The notes under the pieces: generated by a model
Told to the model about the DNA's origin: nothing
Databases searched by the model: none
What the model saw: the letters and a program-made list of their open reading frames with translations, nothing else
Shown here: positions 51,915 through 61,089 of the stretch, piece after piece
Numbering within the stretch: position 1 is the first letter of the stretch
How the letters are laid out: each line of letters opens with the position of its first letter
Made by a program: the position numbers and the translations under genes
Assembly (NCBI GenBank): GCA_023229765.1
Contig: JALNYO010000007.1
Location: 1 to 64,000, forward strand
Source of the DNA: Syntrophales bacterium
GTDB lineage: Bacteria; Desulfobacterota; Syntrophia; Syntrophales; UBA5619
DNA length: 64,000 nt
Direction of reading: 5' to 3'

Positions 51915-53939
51915 TCATCGGGACACGCGCGGCCGGCCTGTCGCGACGAAGGACAGTTCCGTGCCTATGTAGATCTCCTTGCCAAGTGTATCGTGCGCGA
52001 TCTGATCGTACCGCGTCATCTGCGTCACTACCTGATCAGCGCCCGCCCGGACCGCCTGCGCCTCGACCAGCGGCAGCATCACGGTCTGCGCATGCTGCAC
52101 GGCCACCTCGAGCTGCCCGAAATCATGGATTCCGTCCGGCAAGTGGAGGCGCACACCATACGCATGTTCCTCTCCCAGCGGGCTGATGAACGTCTGACGG
52201 CGTTGAATAATGCCTCCCGCCACTGCGCCGACCGCGTTGGCGACCTCGGCGTGGGTCGGGATGAGCAGTTCCGTGTGCAGGTGGGCCGCTACCTGGGGAA
52301 GGTAAGCCTCCACCGGCGCGCCGATAGCGATCACCGGCCACGGCAGGCTAATGGCGCACTGCAATCCCACAACGCCCCGGTCGCCCAGCGCCTGTCGCAA
52401 CAGCAAATCGGCGAGCGGCTGACCCGACCAATCGGGGCGCATGCCGGCATCTTCGCAAACCTTGCTTACTATCTCCTTCGCCACCCGTTGCGCCACACCT
52501 GCCACCACCTGCTCGCAGAAGGCCTCGACCGTCAAGCCGGCCTGACCGGCCAGCATCGTGGCTGCCAAACGCGCGGCATCGGAGTTCCAACGCGTGAATC
52601 GGCCCAGAACGTGTAATGCATCAGTAGGGGTAAACGCAGCCCGGCGCGCCAGCCCCCAAGTTTCCAGCGTCTCGAGTTGCTGGCGCAGTAGCTCGCACAC
52701 ACGCCTTTGTTTGCCCATTTGGAACAACGCCAGAGGACCACGCTCCAAGTCAGACAACAGCGTTTCGTACGCCTGTGGGAGCTGGCCGTTCGCCCGCTGG
52801 CCCAAGATCATGAATTCGGTTGCCCCCAGGTCAAGACAACTGCTGCGACCGTAGCCGAAGGGCCGCGGCGGCTCAGCGGCCTGTTTGCGCAACTCGGCCA
52901 CAACCTCCGGGTGCTCGCTCGCCAACAGGCACAGCGGCACGGCACGACGCGGGCCTATCAACAACTGCCCTTCAGCGCCAAACCGCACATGGCTGTCCCC
53001 TCCCAGACCGGCAGTGTGGACGTCCACCGCCTCCACCATCGTGGACCAACCGCTGACCATCGCCCCCTCGTCGTTGAGGATGGGCCACCCGTCGTGCAGT
53101 GCGCCGATGTCGGTCGTGGTTCCGCCAACATCCACTACCCACCCGTCACGCCGGCCCGCGAGATGCCAGGCACCGACAACGCTAGCCGCCGGTCCCGACA
53201 GGATCGTCTCCACCGGCCGATGCATTGCCCACTCGGCGCGCACCAAGGAGCCGTCGCCCTTCACCACCATCAGCGGTGCAACGATCTCTTGTTCGGCCAA
53301 CGCCTGTTTAACTGAGCCGATCAACTCGGTCAGCGGCGCAATCAACTGGGCATTGAAAGCCACGGTCGTCGCGCGCCGTACAGCGTTCAGCTTGCTGGTC
53401 AATTCGTGTCCGCAGGTCACCGGCCGGCCTGTCAACGCCTCGATCAATGTGCGGGCGCGCAACTCGTGGGTTGGGTTGCTCACCGCGAAATAGCCGGAGA
53501 CCGCGAACGCCTCGGCGGTATCCCGGCGGGCCAGGATGGCCGCGGTCAGCGTATCTTCGTCCAGAGGGGCAACCTCTTCCCCCTGTCCGTCATGCCCGCC
53601 GCGCACATAGACCACGTCCGCAGTCGGAAGCGCAGCCTCGAGGCCACACTGCGTCATGAGGCTGCGGTCATAGCCGATCAGGAACAACGGCACGACGCGT
53701 CGCTGGCCCTCGGCCAAGGTGTTGGTCGCCAGCGTGGTGGACAACCCCACCAAGGTCACGTCCGCGGAGGTCCAAGGACTGTTGGCGAATACGGCCGCCA
53801 TCGCGCCGCGAATGCCGACGGCCAGATTGCGCCGCGTGGTCAGAGCCTTGGCGCCAGCCAACACACTTCCCGTATCATGATTTAATAGGACGGCATCGGT
53901 GTAAGTGCCGCCCGTGTCAATGCCTAGTGCAATCTTCAT
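51915..53939 (-). CDS. Hydantoinase/oxoprolinase-type ATPase (HyuA-like)
   Basis: A 674-residue ASKHA-fold protein. The N-terminal motif is ALGIDTGGTYTDAVLLNHDT and the second phosphate loop VVDVGGTTTDIGALHDGWPI; SGPAASVVGAWHLAG and HTAGLGGDSHVRFG are also family blocks. Relatives open hydantoins or 5-oxoproline, or carboxylate acetone-like compounds, with ATP. They normally need a HyuB partner, which is absent here, so the activity is uncertain. GGGAGAA precedes the ATG, and a near-consensus promoter lies upstream. The gene is alone, opposite in direction to its neighbours and flanked by nnrD remnants, which points to insertion. Confidence 0.85.
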   Translation of the reverse strand: MKIALGIDTGGTYTDAVLLNHDTGSVLAGAKALTTRRNLAVGIRGAMAAVFANSPWTSADVTLVGLSTTLATNTLAEGQRRVVPLFLIGYDRSLMTQCGLEAALPTADVVYVRGGHDGQGEEVAPLDEDTLTAAILARRDTAEAFAVSGYFAVSNPTHELRARTLIEALTGRPVTCGHELTSKLNAVRRATTVAFNAQLIAPLTELIGSVKQALAEQEIVAPLMVVKGDGSLVRAEWAMHRPVETILSGPAASVVGAWHLAGRRDGWVVDVGGTTTDIGALHDGWPILNDEGAMVSGWSTMVEAVDVHTAGLGGDSHVRFGAEGQLLIGPRRAVPLCLLASEHPEVVAELRKQAAEPPRPFGYGRSSCLDLGATEFMILGQRANGQLPQAYETLLSDLERGPLALFQMGKQRRVCELLRQQLETLETWGLARRAAFTPTDALHVLGRFTRWNSDAARLAATMLAGQAGLTVEAFCEQVVAGVAQRVAKEIVSKVCEDAGMRPDWSGQPLADLLLRQALGDRGVVGLQCAISLPWPVIAIGAPVEAYLPQVAAHLHTELLIPTHAEVANAVGAVAGGIIQRRQTFISPLGEEHAYGVRLHLPDGIHDFGQLEVAVQHAQTVMLPLVEAQAVRAGADQVVTQMTRYDQIAHDTLGKEIYIGTELSFVATGRPRVSR

Positions 53940-54087
53940 CTGCTTTTTCTCCCGTTGCCAGGCAATGCCTTAGAGCAACTTCACTGTTGGGTATTCGACG
54001 GCCCGGCAGATATGCTGCAGAAACCGCGCAATCAAGCGCCCGATTGAATTGATCGATAAAAATCTCCCGTTCCGCTTTCGCGGCGGG

Positions 54088-54116
54088 AGTATAGGGATGC
54101 GATTTTTGCTTGTCAA
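54088..54116 (-). promoter_or_regulatory. Strong sigma-70 promoter of the hydantoinase-type gene
   Basis: On the minus strand TTGACA (complement of 54111-54116) and TATACT (complement of 54088-54093) are 17 bases apart, close to ideal. An inverted repeat built from CTCCCG/CGGGAG and CCGC/GCGG (54064-54089) overlaps the -10 box and probable start, a possible operator or leader hairpin. Distance to the gene is about 140 bases. Confidence 0.65.
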
Positions 54117-54148
54117 GGGATATTTGGGCTGCATTGGCAGGCGCCATT

Positions 54149-54270
54149 GTTGAGCGCAGAGGGCAGGCGGTGCAATACATCCCGGGCGGTGACACCCTCC
54201 TGCCCCTTGTCGGCGGCGGCCAGATCGCCGGAAAACCCATGGAGAAACACCCCCTTGCGACCACCGCAGT
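54149..54270 (-). pseudogene. Remnant of the nnrD 3' end, right side
   Basis: Bases 54195-54259 match 61226-61290 in the C-terminal part of intact nnrD at 64 of 65 positions, in the same orientation; similarity continues more weakly to the left as far as 54149. Only the 3' end of the gene is present. Together with the remnant at 51758-51843 it brackets the hydantoinase-type gene as diverged direct repeats. Confidence 0.8.
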
Positions 54271-54391
54271 CGTCGCCTCCGTCCTGTTCTACCTCCTGAC
54301 CCAGGACAAAAAGATTTCCCCTTCGGAAGGGCTGCTGTTTCTTATCTTCTACTCCTTATTCATCAGCAAGGCGGTCGTCTCTTTCATCTGA
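54256..54391 (+). pseudogene. C-terminal fragment resembling a calcium/sodium antiporter
   Basis: On the plus strand a frame that is open through the nnrD remnant ends with ATTAVVASVLFYLLTQDKKI then SPSEGLLFLIFYSLFISKAV and VSFI-stop. Two hydrophobic helices joined by a charged turn with xISxxEGLLF recall the last helices of CaCA-type antiporters. The rest of the gene is missing. The remaining bases to 54603 hold no gene I can support. Confidence 0.4.
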
Positions 54392-54603
54392 AAAGCCCCT
54401 TGCGAGCCTGATCATGAATTGTCATTCTCCTCGACTGATGGTATATTCCATTTGCATTCGGCCATGACCATCCGCTGGTCCGCCGGTATGGCAAGGCATT
54501 TCGTCATGCCAGCAGGAAGACTCTCATCGAATTGGAAGAGAAGGGATTGGCTTGATCTATTGGATCGATGAAAAACAGATGACGAAAAACCGGGAGGCAT
54601 TAA

Positions 54604-57459
54604 ATGATAGAGACGGAAACTTACGAAAAGTCGATTGATGAGGTAGTCCGCGGGCTTCATACAGACCTCGCCAAGGGACTGAATGAGGTCGAGGCGCAGG
54701 TTCGCCTCCGGAAGTACGGGCCCAACGAGCTCAGGGAACGACCGCGTCCCGGGTTCTTCGCCCTGCTTCTAAACCAATTCAACAACTTTCTCGTGATCAT
54801 CCTGATAGTCGCAGCGGTCGTGACGGTTCTTCTCGGCGAATATATCGACGCGATCGCCATCACGGTCATCATCGTTCTCAATGCCGTCTTGGGGGTGTTT
54901 CAGGAGTCGAAAGCCGAGCAGGCAATCGCCGCCCTCAAGAAGATGGCCGCCCCTCATGCCCAGGTGATTCGTGACGGGCGGCAGGCATCGATTCCCGGCA
55001 GGGAACTGGTGGTCGGTGATATCGTCCTTTTGGAGGCCGGCAATTTCGTCCCCGCCGACATGCGCCTCGTGGAGAGCGTCAATCTCAAAGTCGAAGAAGC
55101 CTCTCTGACGGGGGAGTCGCTGCCGGCCGAGAAGAACGCAAAGGTTGTGTTGGGCAAGGAGATCCCCCTGGGAGACCGGAAAAATGCCGTCTTCATGAGC
55201 ACCCTGATCACCTACGGGCGCGGCAGGGGAATTGTTACGGGAACGGGAATGGACACGCAGATCGGCCTCATTGCCGAGATGATCCAGTCTTACGTGGAAG
55301 AGGATACACCCCTCCAGCAGAAACTGGCCCACCTGGGGAAGGTGCTCGGGACTGCCTGCCTTGCCATCTGCGGATTCGTCTTCATCTTCGGCCTTCTTCG
55401 AGATACAAATCTCGCAAGCGTCTTTCATGACGGGTTCATCAACTACCTCCTGGCCGAACAGAAGGTCATCGTCGGTTTGTTCATGATCGCCGTCAGTCTC
55501 GCCATCGCCGCCGTCCCGGAGGGACTTCCGGCGATTGTGACCATCTGTCTTGCCCTCGGGATGCAGCAGATGATCAAGCGCCACGCCCTGATCCGCAAGT
55601 TAGCCGCCGTGGAGACGCTCGGCAGCACCACGGTGATCTGCACCGACAAAACGGGAACCCTGACGCAGAACCAGATGACCGTACTGCAGGGCTGGACCGG
55701 GGGAAAGGGATTCCACGTGACGGGGGAGGGATATGCCCCGGCCGGGCTGTTCACGCGGGACGGGCAGGAATTTGCTCCCCAGGGGGATGCCGATGTCGCC
55801 GCGCTCCTCCGGGGCGGCCTGCTGTGCAATGACGCCGATCTCGTGGAAGGGGGGAAAGAGACCTCCTGGGGAATCATCGGTGATCCCACGGAAGGCGCTC
55901 TGGTAGTAGCCGCGGCGAAGGCAGGTGTTCGACGCGCGGATATGGTTAAGGTTCTGCCAAGGGTTGCTGAGATCCCCTTTGATTCGGACAGAAAACGGAT
56001 GACCACGATCCACCGGCTTGACCCCACCGCCGCCCGGACGGGGACGCCGGGGGGATTCTCTTATCCGCCCGTAGTCGCCTTCGTCAAGGGGGCGCCGGAC
56101 TTCGTTCTTGATCTCTGCAGCCGTGTTCTTCAAGACGGGCAAGTCATTCCCCTGACGGAAGAGAAGCGGCAGGGGGTTATCGAACGAAACCGGGAAATGG
56201 CCGGCGACGCCCTCCGGGTGCTTGCCGTGACATACCGCCCCCTGGATGCCGTTCCCGAAAACCCCGACCCCGATCAGGTTGAAAAGGATCTGACGTTCAT
56301 CGGCCTGCTCGGCATGATCGATCCACCGCGGCCCGAGGTGATTGCAGCAATAAGGTTGGCGCAAGGGGCCGGTTTGAAGACCGTCATGGTGACCGGCGAC
56401 TACCGGGACACAGCCGAAGCCGTGGCCCGGGAGGTCGGCCTGAAGACATCCAGCGGTCTGGTCCTGACCGGAACCGAACTCGACCAGATGAGCGACGAGC
56501 GGCTCACCGAAGAGGCGAACAGACTGGAGGTCTGCTGTCGCGTTTCCCCGGCGCACAAGATGAGGATCGTCGATGCCATGAAGGCGCGGGGACACATCGT
56601 GGCGATGACCGGCGACGGCGTGAACGACGCTCCCGCTCTCAAACGGGCGGACATCGGCATCGCCATGGGCATCACCGGAACGGATGTCTCCAAGGAGGCT
56701 GCGGACATGGTCCTGACGGATGACAACTTTTCCAGTATCGTCTCCGCCGTCGAACAGGGCCGGATTATCTATTCCAACATTCGGAAGTTCGTCTATTTTC
56801 TCTTGGCCTGCAACGTGGGGGAAATCATGATCGTTTTTGGCGCCATGCTGATCGGGCTCCCCATTCCGCTCAGGCCGATACATCTGTTGTGGCTGAACCT
56901 CATCTCGGATGGCGCCCCGGCTCTGGCACTCGGAATGGAAAAGGGCGAACCCGACACGATGACCCAACCGCCCAGACGGCCTGCGGAACCGCTGGTCAAT
57001 GTGGATATGACGATCGGCATTTCTGTGGTCGCGGTTACGGATGCAATTGCCATCCTCCTGGTTTTCTATCTCGGGATGGGACGTTATCCCGGTCAGATCG
57101 AGGCCGCCCAGACCATGGCCTTTGTTACCTTGAGCTTATCGGAGCTCGTAAGGGCCTTCACCGCCCGTTCCGAATACCTGAGCGTTTTCAAGATCGGTGT
57201 TTTTTCAAACCGCTGGATGGTCGGCGCCACGGCCGTTTCGTTCCTCTTTGTGTTGACCGTCGTTTACGTTCCATTCCTGCAACCCTTTTTTAACACGGTC
57301 ACCCTGACGCCGGATGACTGGCTTTTCATGCTGCCGTTCTTCTTCGCCTCGCCAATCGCGATGGAACTCATCAAGATCTACATTCGGCACAAGAGAACCA
57401 CGATGCTTAGCGCAAACGGCGGCATAGCCAAGACGAAGCTCTCACAAAAAGAGGTCTAA
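54604..57459 (+). CDS. P-type cation-transporting ATPase (type IIA, Ca2+-like)
   Basis: A 951-residue P-type ATPase. Domains: N-terminal cation ATPase domain (residues 5-75), M1-M2, actuator with T169-G170-E171-S172, M3-M4 with P305-E-G-L-P309, phosphorylation site D348 in CTDKTGTLTQNQ, nucleotide domain with KGAPDFVLDLCSR, hinge TGDGVNDAP (D671) and six C-terminal spans. PEGLP in M4, NLISDGAPALALGMEK and the long C-terminal domain indicate a PMR1/SERCA-like type IIA pump, likely exporting Ca2+ (or Mn2+/Na+). Start ATG has GGGAGG upstream. It is monocistronic. Confidence 0.92.
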   Translation: MIETETYEKSIDEVVRGLHTDLAKGLNEVEAQVRLRKYGPNELRERPRPGFFALLLNQFNNFLVIILIVAAVVTVLLGEYIDAIAITVIIVLNAVLGVFQESKAEQAIAALKKMAAPHAQVIRDGRQASIPGRELVVGDIVLLEAGNFVPADMRLVESVNLKVEEASLTGESLPAEKNAKVVLGKEIPLGDRKNAVFMSTLITYGRGRGIVTGTGMDTQIGLIAEMIQSYVEEDTPLQQKLAHLGKVLGTACLAICGFVFIFGLLRDTNLASVFHDGFINYLLAEQKVIVGLFMIAVSLAIAAVPEGLPAIVTICLALGMQQMIKRHALIRKLAAVETLGSTTVICTDKTGTLTQNQMTVLQGWTGGKGFHVTGEGYAPAGLFTRDGQEFAPQGDADVAALLRGGLLCNDADLVEGGKETSWGIIGDPTEGALVVAAAKAGVRRADMVKVLPRVAEIPFDSDRKRMTTIHRLDPTAARTGTPGGFSYPPVVAFVKGAPDFVLDLCSRVLQDGQVIPLTEEKRQGVIERNREMAGDALRVLAVTYRPLDAVPENPDPDQVEKDLTFIGLLGMIDPPRPEVIAAIRLAQGAGLKTVMVTGDYRDTAEAVAREVGLKTSSGLVLTGTELDQMSDERLTEEANRLEVCCRVSPAHKMRIVDAMKARGHIVAMTGDGVNDAPALKRADIGIAMGITGTDVSKEAADMVLTDDNFSSIVSAVEQGRIIYSNIRKFVYFLLACNVGEIMIVFGAMLIGLPIPLRPIHLLWLNLISDGAPALALGMEKGEPDTMTQPPRRPAEPLVNVDMTIGISVVAVTDAIAILLVFYLGMGRYPGQIEAAQTMAFVTLSLSELVRAFTARSEYLSVFKIGVFSNRWMVGATAVSFLFVLTVVYVPFLQPFFNTVTLTPDDWLFMLPFFFASPIAMELIKIYIRHKRTTMLSANGGIAKTKLSQKEV

Positions 57460-57566
57460 TGTCACCAGGCCAGCTCCCAGGTTCTGCCGAAACGTTAGAT
57501 TAATCTTCTTTCTTGCCCTTGAAAATTGACGAGTTAAAAAATAGTTTTAAAAAAGTAAAATAGATG

Positions 57567-57601
57567 TATAATCATCGCAAATAAATATCGGAGGGTTGAT
57601 T
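57567..57601 (+). promoter_or_regulatory. Promoter -10 box and ribosome-binding site of the Usp gene
   Basis: A consensus TATAAT is at 57567-57572 in a very AT-rich stretch; no good -35 box is seen at 17 bases, which suggests an activator or alternative sigma factor. GGAGGG at 57590-57595 lies six bases before the ATG at 57602 and decides that start. Confidence 0.4.
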
Positions 57602-58051
57602 ATGTTCGCACCGAAAAATATTTTGGTCCCGACAGATTTTTCAAAGTATTCTTCTGCGGCACTGGACAAGGCGGTGGATATCGCGACTCAGTACAAGGCG
57701 AATATCTATCTCCTCCACGTTATTACTGAACAAATTAAGCGGTGCATGGCCAACTATTGCCTCGATCTTCAACTAGTCAAGCAACTCGAAAAGCAAAGTA
57801 TCAAGGGCGCCAAAGATAAGTTGAAAAGGGAAGCAGACACCATTGCCAAGGAAAGGGGTGTCGAAATATCTATTGTCGTCAGGGAAGGGGTGCCTCAAGA
57901 GGTTATCTTAAATGAACAAAAGGCAAAAAAGATTGATTTGATTGTTATTGCATCTCATGGGGAGACCGGCATTCTCAAGAATCTGATGGGAAGCGTTGCA
58001 GACAAAGTTGTCAAAGGCTCAAAATGTCCAGTCATTGTCGTCAAACCTTGA
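57602..58051 (+). CDS. Universal stress protein (UspA family)
   Basis: A 149-residue single-domain Usp. The N-terminus FAPKNILVPTDFSKYSSAAL and the C-terminal ATP-binding motif GETGILKNLMGSVADKVVKG with SKCPVIVVKP fit the G-2x-G-9x-G-S/T pattern of ATP-binding members. It acts in the cytoplasm in stress survival. The ATG at 57602 follows GGAGGG; a TTG at 57596 would add two residues. A flavodoxin follows after 52 bases. Confidence 0.92.
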   Translation: MFAPKNILVPTDFSKYSSAALDKAVDIATQYKANIYLLHVITEQIKRCMANYCLDLQLVKQLEKQSIKGAKDKLKREADTIAKERGVEISIVVREGVPQEVILNEQKAKKIDLIVIASHGETGILKNLMGSVADKVVKGSKCPVIVVKP

Positions 58052-58103
58052 GTAATGGAACAGCTGCTTAAATTAACCACAAATAATTTGAGAGGGAGAA
58101 TGT

Positions 58104-58601
58104 ATGAAGGCTTTGGTCACTTACTATTCTGAAACCGGTAACACCGAAAAACTTGCCCGTGCAATCTACGAGGCTATTAGCATAGACAAGCAAATTAAAC
58201 CCATCCAGGATTTAACAGACACTGATGGATATAATATTATATTTTACGGTTTTCCCGTCATTGCCCACAGCGTTCCAGGAAAAGCTCAGGGGCTCATCAA
58301 GAAACTGCCGCAAGGACAGAAAGTAGCATTTTTTTCAACCCACGGTTCCCTCCGGGATGGTCACTTGCCGAAACAAGCATTCGAACATGCCATTAGTCTA
58401 TCATCAAAAATAAAAGTCTTGGGTCATTTTGGATGCCGTGGAGAAGTGTCTGCCAAATTGCTGGACTCACTGAGACAGAAGCCGGAACACGGGGCGTGGG
58501 TGGAAGAGGCCATGAGCGCCCAAGGACATCCTGATCAACATGATCTCGCAGATGCAAAAAAATTCGTTTTACAGATGCTCGCCTTTTCCGCAAATAAGTA
58601 A
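58104..58601 (+). CDS. Flavodoxin-family protein
   Basis: A 165-residue protein with the FMN phosphate loop YYSETGNTEKLARAIY at residues 7-22, followed by GYNIIFYGFPVIAHSVPGKA and FFSTHGSLRDGHLPKQAFEH, which line the flavin. It lacks the usual acidic long-chain loop and could be a flavodoxin-like oxidoreductase or electron carrier. Partners are unknown. GAGAGGGAGAAT precedes the ATG. Confidence 0.85.
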   Translation: MKALVTYYSETGNTEKLARAIYEAISIDKQIKPIQDLTDTDGYNIIFYGFPVIAHSVPGKAQGLIKKLPQGQKVAFFSTHGSLRDGHLPKQAFEHAISLSSKIKVLGHFGCRGEVSAKLLDSLRQKPEHGAWVEEAMSAQGHPDQHDLADAKKFVLQMLAFSANK

Positions 58602-58649
58602 CCTGTAAATACCTAACCCGGGCTGACGCCCGCAACCCAAAGCTTTAAG

Positions 58650-59813
58650 ATGAAATACATAGATACGGAAGGCGTTATCATCAAGAGCTGGTGCAACAAC
58701 CCGGAAGCCAACGCCCTTGCCCAGGCGAAGAATCTGGCAAACCTGCCGTTCATCTTCAGGCAGGTCTGTCTCATGCCCGACACCCACGAAGGCTACGGGA
58801 TGCCCATCGGCGGCGTCATTGCCACGAATGGTTTTGTGATCCCCAATGCCGTCGGCGTCGATATCGGCTGCGGGATGCTCGCGACCGCAACGAACCTGAC
58901 AAAAATTTCTTTGCCGGCGCTCAAAAAAATCCTTGGCAAAATCAGGGAAACTGTTCCCGTCGGCTTCGAACACCAGGAAAAAGCCCAGGACGAAAGTCTG
59001 ATGCCGCAGATGGAAGATCCGGACCTGTATCCGGAGGTGAACCGCCAATACCGCTCCGCGTGCAAACAGCTCGGAACCCTGGGCGGCGGCAACCACTTCA
59101 TCGAAATCCAGAAAGGGTCGGACGCCCGCATCTGGTTCATGATCCATTCGGGAAGCCGGAATATCGGCCTCAAGATAGCTGGCCGCTATAACCAGACGGC
59201 CATTGCGTTAAACGAACAATGGCATTCCGCTGTCCCGAAGAAATGGGAGCTGGCCTTTCTGCCCATTGAAACGGAGGAGGCAAATACATACTTGCGAGAG
59301 ATGCGTTACTGTCTGGAATTTGCCCTGGCCAATCGCAAACTGATGGCCGACCGGGTGCGGGCAGCCATCAGTGCGGAAATACCGGATGTGGAATTTGCGG
59401 AACCCATTAACATTCACCATAATTATGCGGCCTTCGAGGATCATTTCGGCAAAAACGTCATCGTTCACCGCAAAGGCGCAACCTCGGCACGTCTTGGAGA
59501 GATGGGCATCATCCCCGGTTCCCAGGGAACGGCCAGCTATATTGTAAGAGGAAAAGGAAACCCCGAGAGTTTCATGAGCTGCTCTCACGGCGCCGGCCGT
59601 AAAATGGGAAGACGGGCGGCCATCAAGACCCTCGATCTTGAGAAGGAAAAAAAGATCCTCGAAAATAAGGGGATTCTCCATGCCCTCCGCGGCAAGCAGG
59701 ACCTCGAAGAAGCGGCCGGCGCCTATAAGGATATTGATGTGGTGATGGCAGAACAGCAGGATCTTGTGGATATCGTCGTCCGGCTGGAACCCTTGGCGGT
59801 AATCAAAGGCTGA
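58650..59813 (+). CDS. rtcB: RNA-splicing ligase RtcB
   Basis: A 387-residue GTP-dependent RNA ligase joining 2',3'-cyclic phosphate or 3'-phosphate ends to 5'-OH. Mn-binding and guanylylation motifs: VCLMPDTHEGYGMPIGGVIA, VGVDIGCGMLATA, LGGGNHFIEIQ, HNYAAFEDHF and SHGAGRKMGRRAA with the catalytic histidine. It is shorter than E. coli RtcB (about 408), like many bacterial forms. Cells use it for RNA repair, perhaps after toxin cleavage; archease and RtcA genes are not adjacent. Confidence 0.94.
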   Translation: MKYIDTEGVIIKSWCNNPEANALAQAKNLANLPFIFRQVCLMPDTHEGYGMPIGGVIATNGFVIPNAVGVDIGCGMLATATNLTKISLPALKKILGKIRETVPVGFEHQEKAQDESLMPQMEDPDLYPEVNRQYRSACKQLGTLGGGNHFIEIQKGSDARIWFMIHSGSRNIGLKIAGRYNQTAIALNEQWHSAVPKKWELAFLPIETEEANTYLREMRYCLEFALANRKLMADRVRAAISAEIPDVEFAEPINIHHNYAAFEDHFGKNVIVHRKGATSARLGEMGIIPGSQGTASYIVRGKGNPESFMSCSHGAGRKMGRRAAIKTLDLEKEKKILENKGILHALRGKQDLEEAAGAYKDIDVVMAEQQDLVDIVVRLEPLAVIKG

Positions 59814-59836
59814 CGACCTCGTAAAAAGTCGCTACT

Positions 59837-59910
59837 CGTCATTGCGAGGAGCGTAGCGTCGTGGCAATCTCTTGGATAATTGATTACTTTCGAGATTGCT
59901 GCGAGTGCCA
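59837..59910. repeat. Dispersed GTCATTGCGAGGAGCG-type repeat
   Basis: ATTGCGAGGAGCGTAGCGTC, followed by GTGGCAATCTC, then about 20 bases and GAGATTGC, form a hairpin-like element (GGCAATCTC/GAGATTGC). Sequences of this form are widespread short intergenic repeats in bacterial genomes, including deltaproteobacterial ones (recalled, not searched). Confidence 0.65.
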
Positions 59911-59941
59911 CCCGGCAGGTTATGGAAGGCAATTTATCGGA

Positions 59942-60913
59942 ATGACAGACAAGAGCGCCAGTAAACCTCATGCGCTGAGAAATGCAGCCTTGGCTGCGTT
60001 TCTCCTGCTTGTCGGCGGAACGCTTGCCTACATGTACATCAATGAAAACTTATACAGCGACCAAAATAGTCTTGTCATGGGGTCTGGCTCTGACGGACTT
60101 AGCGGGAGGCTTGTAAAGATTCCTATCTTTGAGTCTTTGCCCACACGGTTTCTAAATAGACAAGCCGTGTCCATCTCGCAAGAACGCAACGCCCGGGTAT
60201 TGAAAAGTGTGATCGAGGTATTCGACCCATCATTGAGATCCTTTCTGACATCAGTGCCGATAGTTTTTGATCCTTCAGCGGATACCGCGAAGGCGTATCG
60301 GAAGAAGGGCTACATCGGCGTCAGTCCCGACTGGGACAATACGGTGCTTCAATCACATTACCGGGCAATTTATGAGCAGAGGGGGATGAAGCCCGGGGAC
60401 CCCGTATTCATGCCTCGCTTCAAAACAGATTTGTTGATACACGAATTTTTGCACCTGCTCCAGGCCCGCCAGGGAATTGATGTTCGCTTGTATTACGAGG
60501 CAGTGGCGCACTGGTATAAAGACCCGCGGTATGGCATACCTTCTCCAAACGGCATGTACCAAGCGGGCGCGACGAAATACAGAAGGCCGGATACAGTCGC
60601 GATCAATAGGATGAAATATGTTGTATGGCATCAGTTGTACAATTATCGAAGGTTAAGCGATGCGCCCCGGGATGAGAGTTGGAAGAATATGCAATATGTA
60701 CAAAGGTATCGGTCGGTGGAAAAGGGAGTGGAGGAATTTGCCTATATCGGAGAAGAAATACTCGCCAGCGGTAGTAGTTCTGAAACATATATCAAGACAG
60801 CTCAGTGGATAGACAAGGACTGGGAGAGCAAGAGAATGAGATTGTTGGAAGTCTCGCCGGAAGTTGTCGTTTTTTTTAGAGGCATATTCAATCCTGAAGT
60901 AACGCGGCAGTAA
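59942..60913 (+). CDS. Membrane-anchored protein with an HExxH metalloprotease-like motif
   Basis: A 323-residue protein. Residues about 12-32 form one hydrophobic span (NAALAAFLLLVGGTLAYMYI) with basic residues before it, giving a periplasmic body. H167-E168-F-L-H171 in DLLIHEFLHLLQARQGID, with E186 in YYEAVAHW 15 residues after the second histidine, matches the zinc site of gluzincin-type peptidases. No named family is recognised; relatives may be lysozyme-like or DUF4157-like. ATG at 59942 is chosen because the segment upstream is the repeat at 59837-59910. It might be a predicted periplasmic protease; activity is unproven. Confidence 0.7.
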   Translation: MTDKSASKPHALRNAALAAFLLLVGGTLAYMYINENLYSDQNSLVMGSGSDGLSGRLVKIPIFESLPTRFLNRQAVSISQERNARVLKSVIEVFDPSLRSFLTSVPIVFDPSADTAKAYRKKGYIGVSPDWDNTVLQSHYRAIYEQRGMKPGDPVFMPRFKTDLLIHEFLHLLQARQGIDVRLYYEAVAHWYKDPRYGIPSPNGMYQAGATKYRRPDTVAINRMKYVVWHQLYNYRRLSDAPRDESWKNMQYVQRYRSVEKGVEEFAYIGEEILASGSSSETYIKTAQWIDKDWESKRMRLLEVSPEVVVFFRGIFNPEVTRQ

Positions 60914-61089
60914 GTGCCTGATCAGGCGTCTCATTCTGCCAACTTTCAGGAAGTGTCGAAGATCGCCTTCACACGTTTCCGTTGCAGCATCAAAATATCA
61001 ACAGAGTATTAGCCGGCTCTCCGGAAATCACGGCAAGGTTCACCTCCCCGGACGCATGCAAAAAAGAGGGAGCGCCGGCCGCCGGCATT
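60914..61089. other. Convergent intergenic region
   Basis: No gene. On the minus strand GCCGG-CGG-CCGGC followed by TCTTTTTT (complement of about 61060-61083) could act as a weak terminator of nnrD, although eight bases separate stem and T run. Confidence 0.35.

Noticed and set aside
54110..54391. 93-codon plus-strand frame as a genuine gene
   Set aside because: Its first half is the antisense of the nnrD remnant and only its last 45 codons look like protein, so it is a chimera of two gene fragments.
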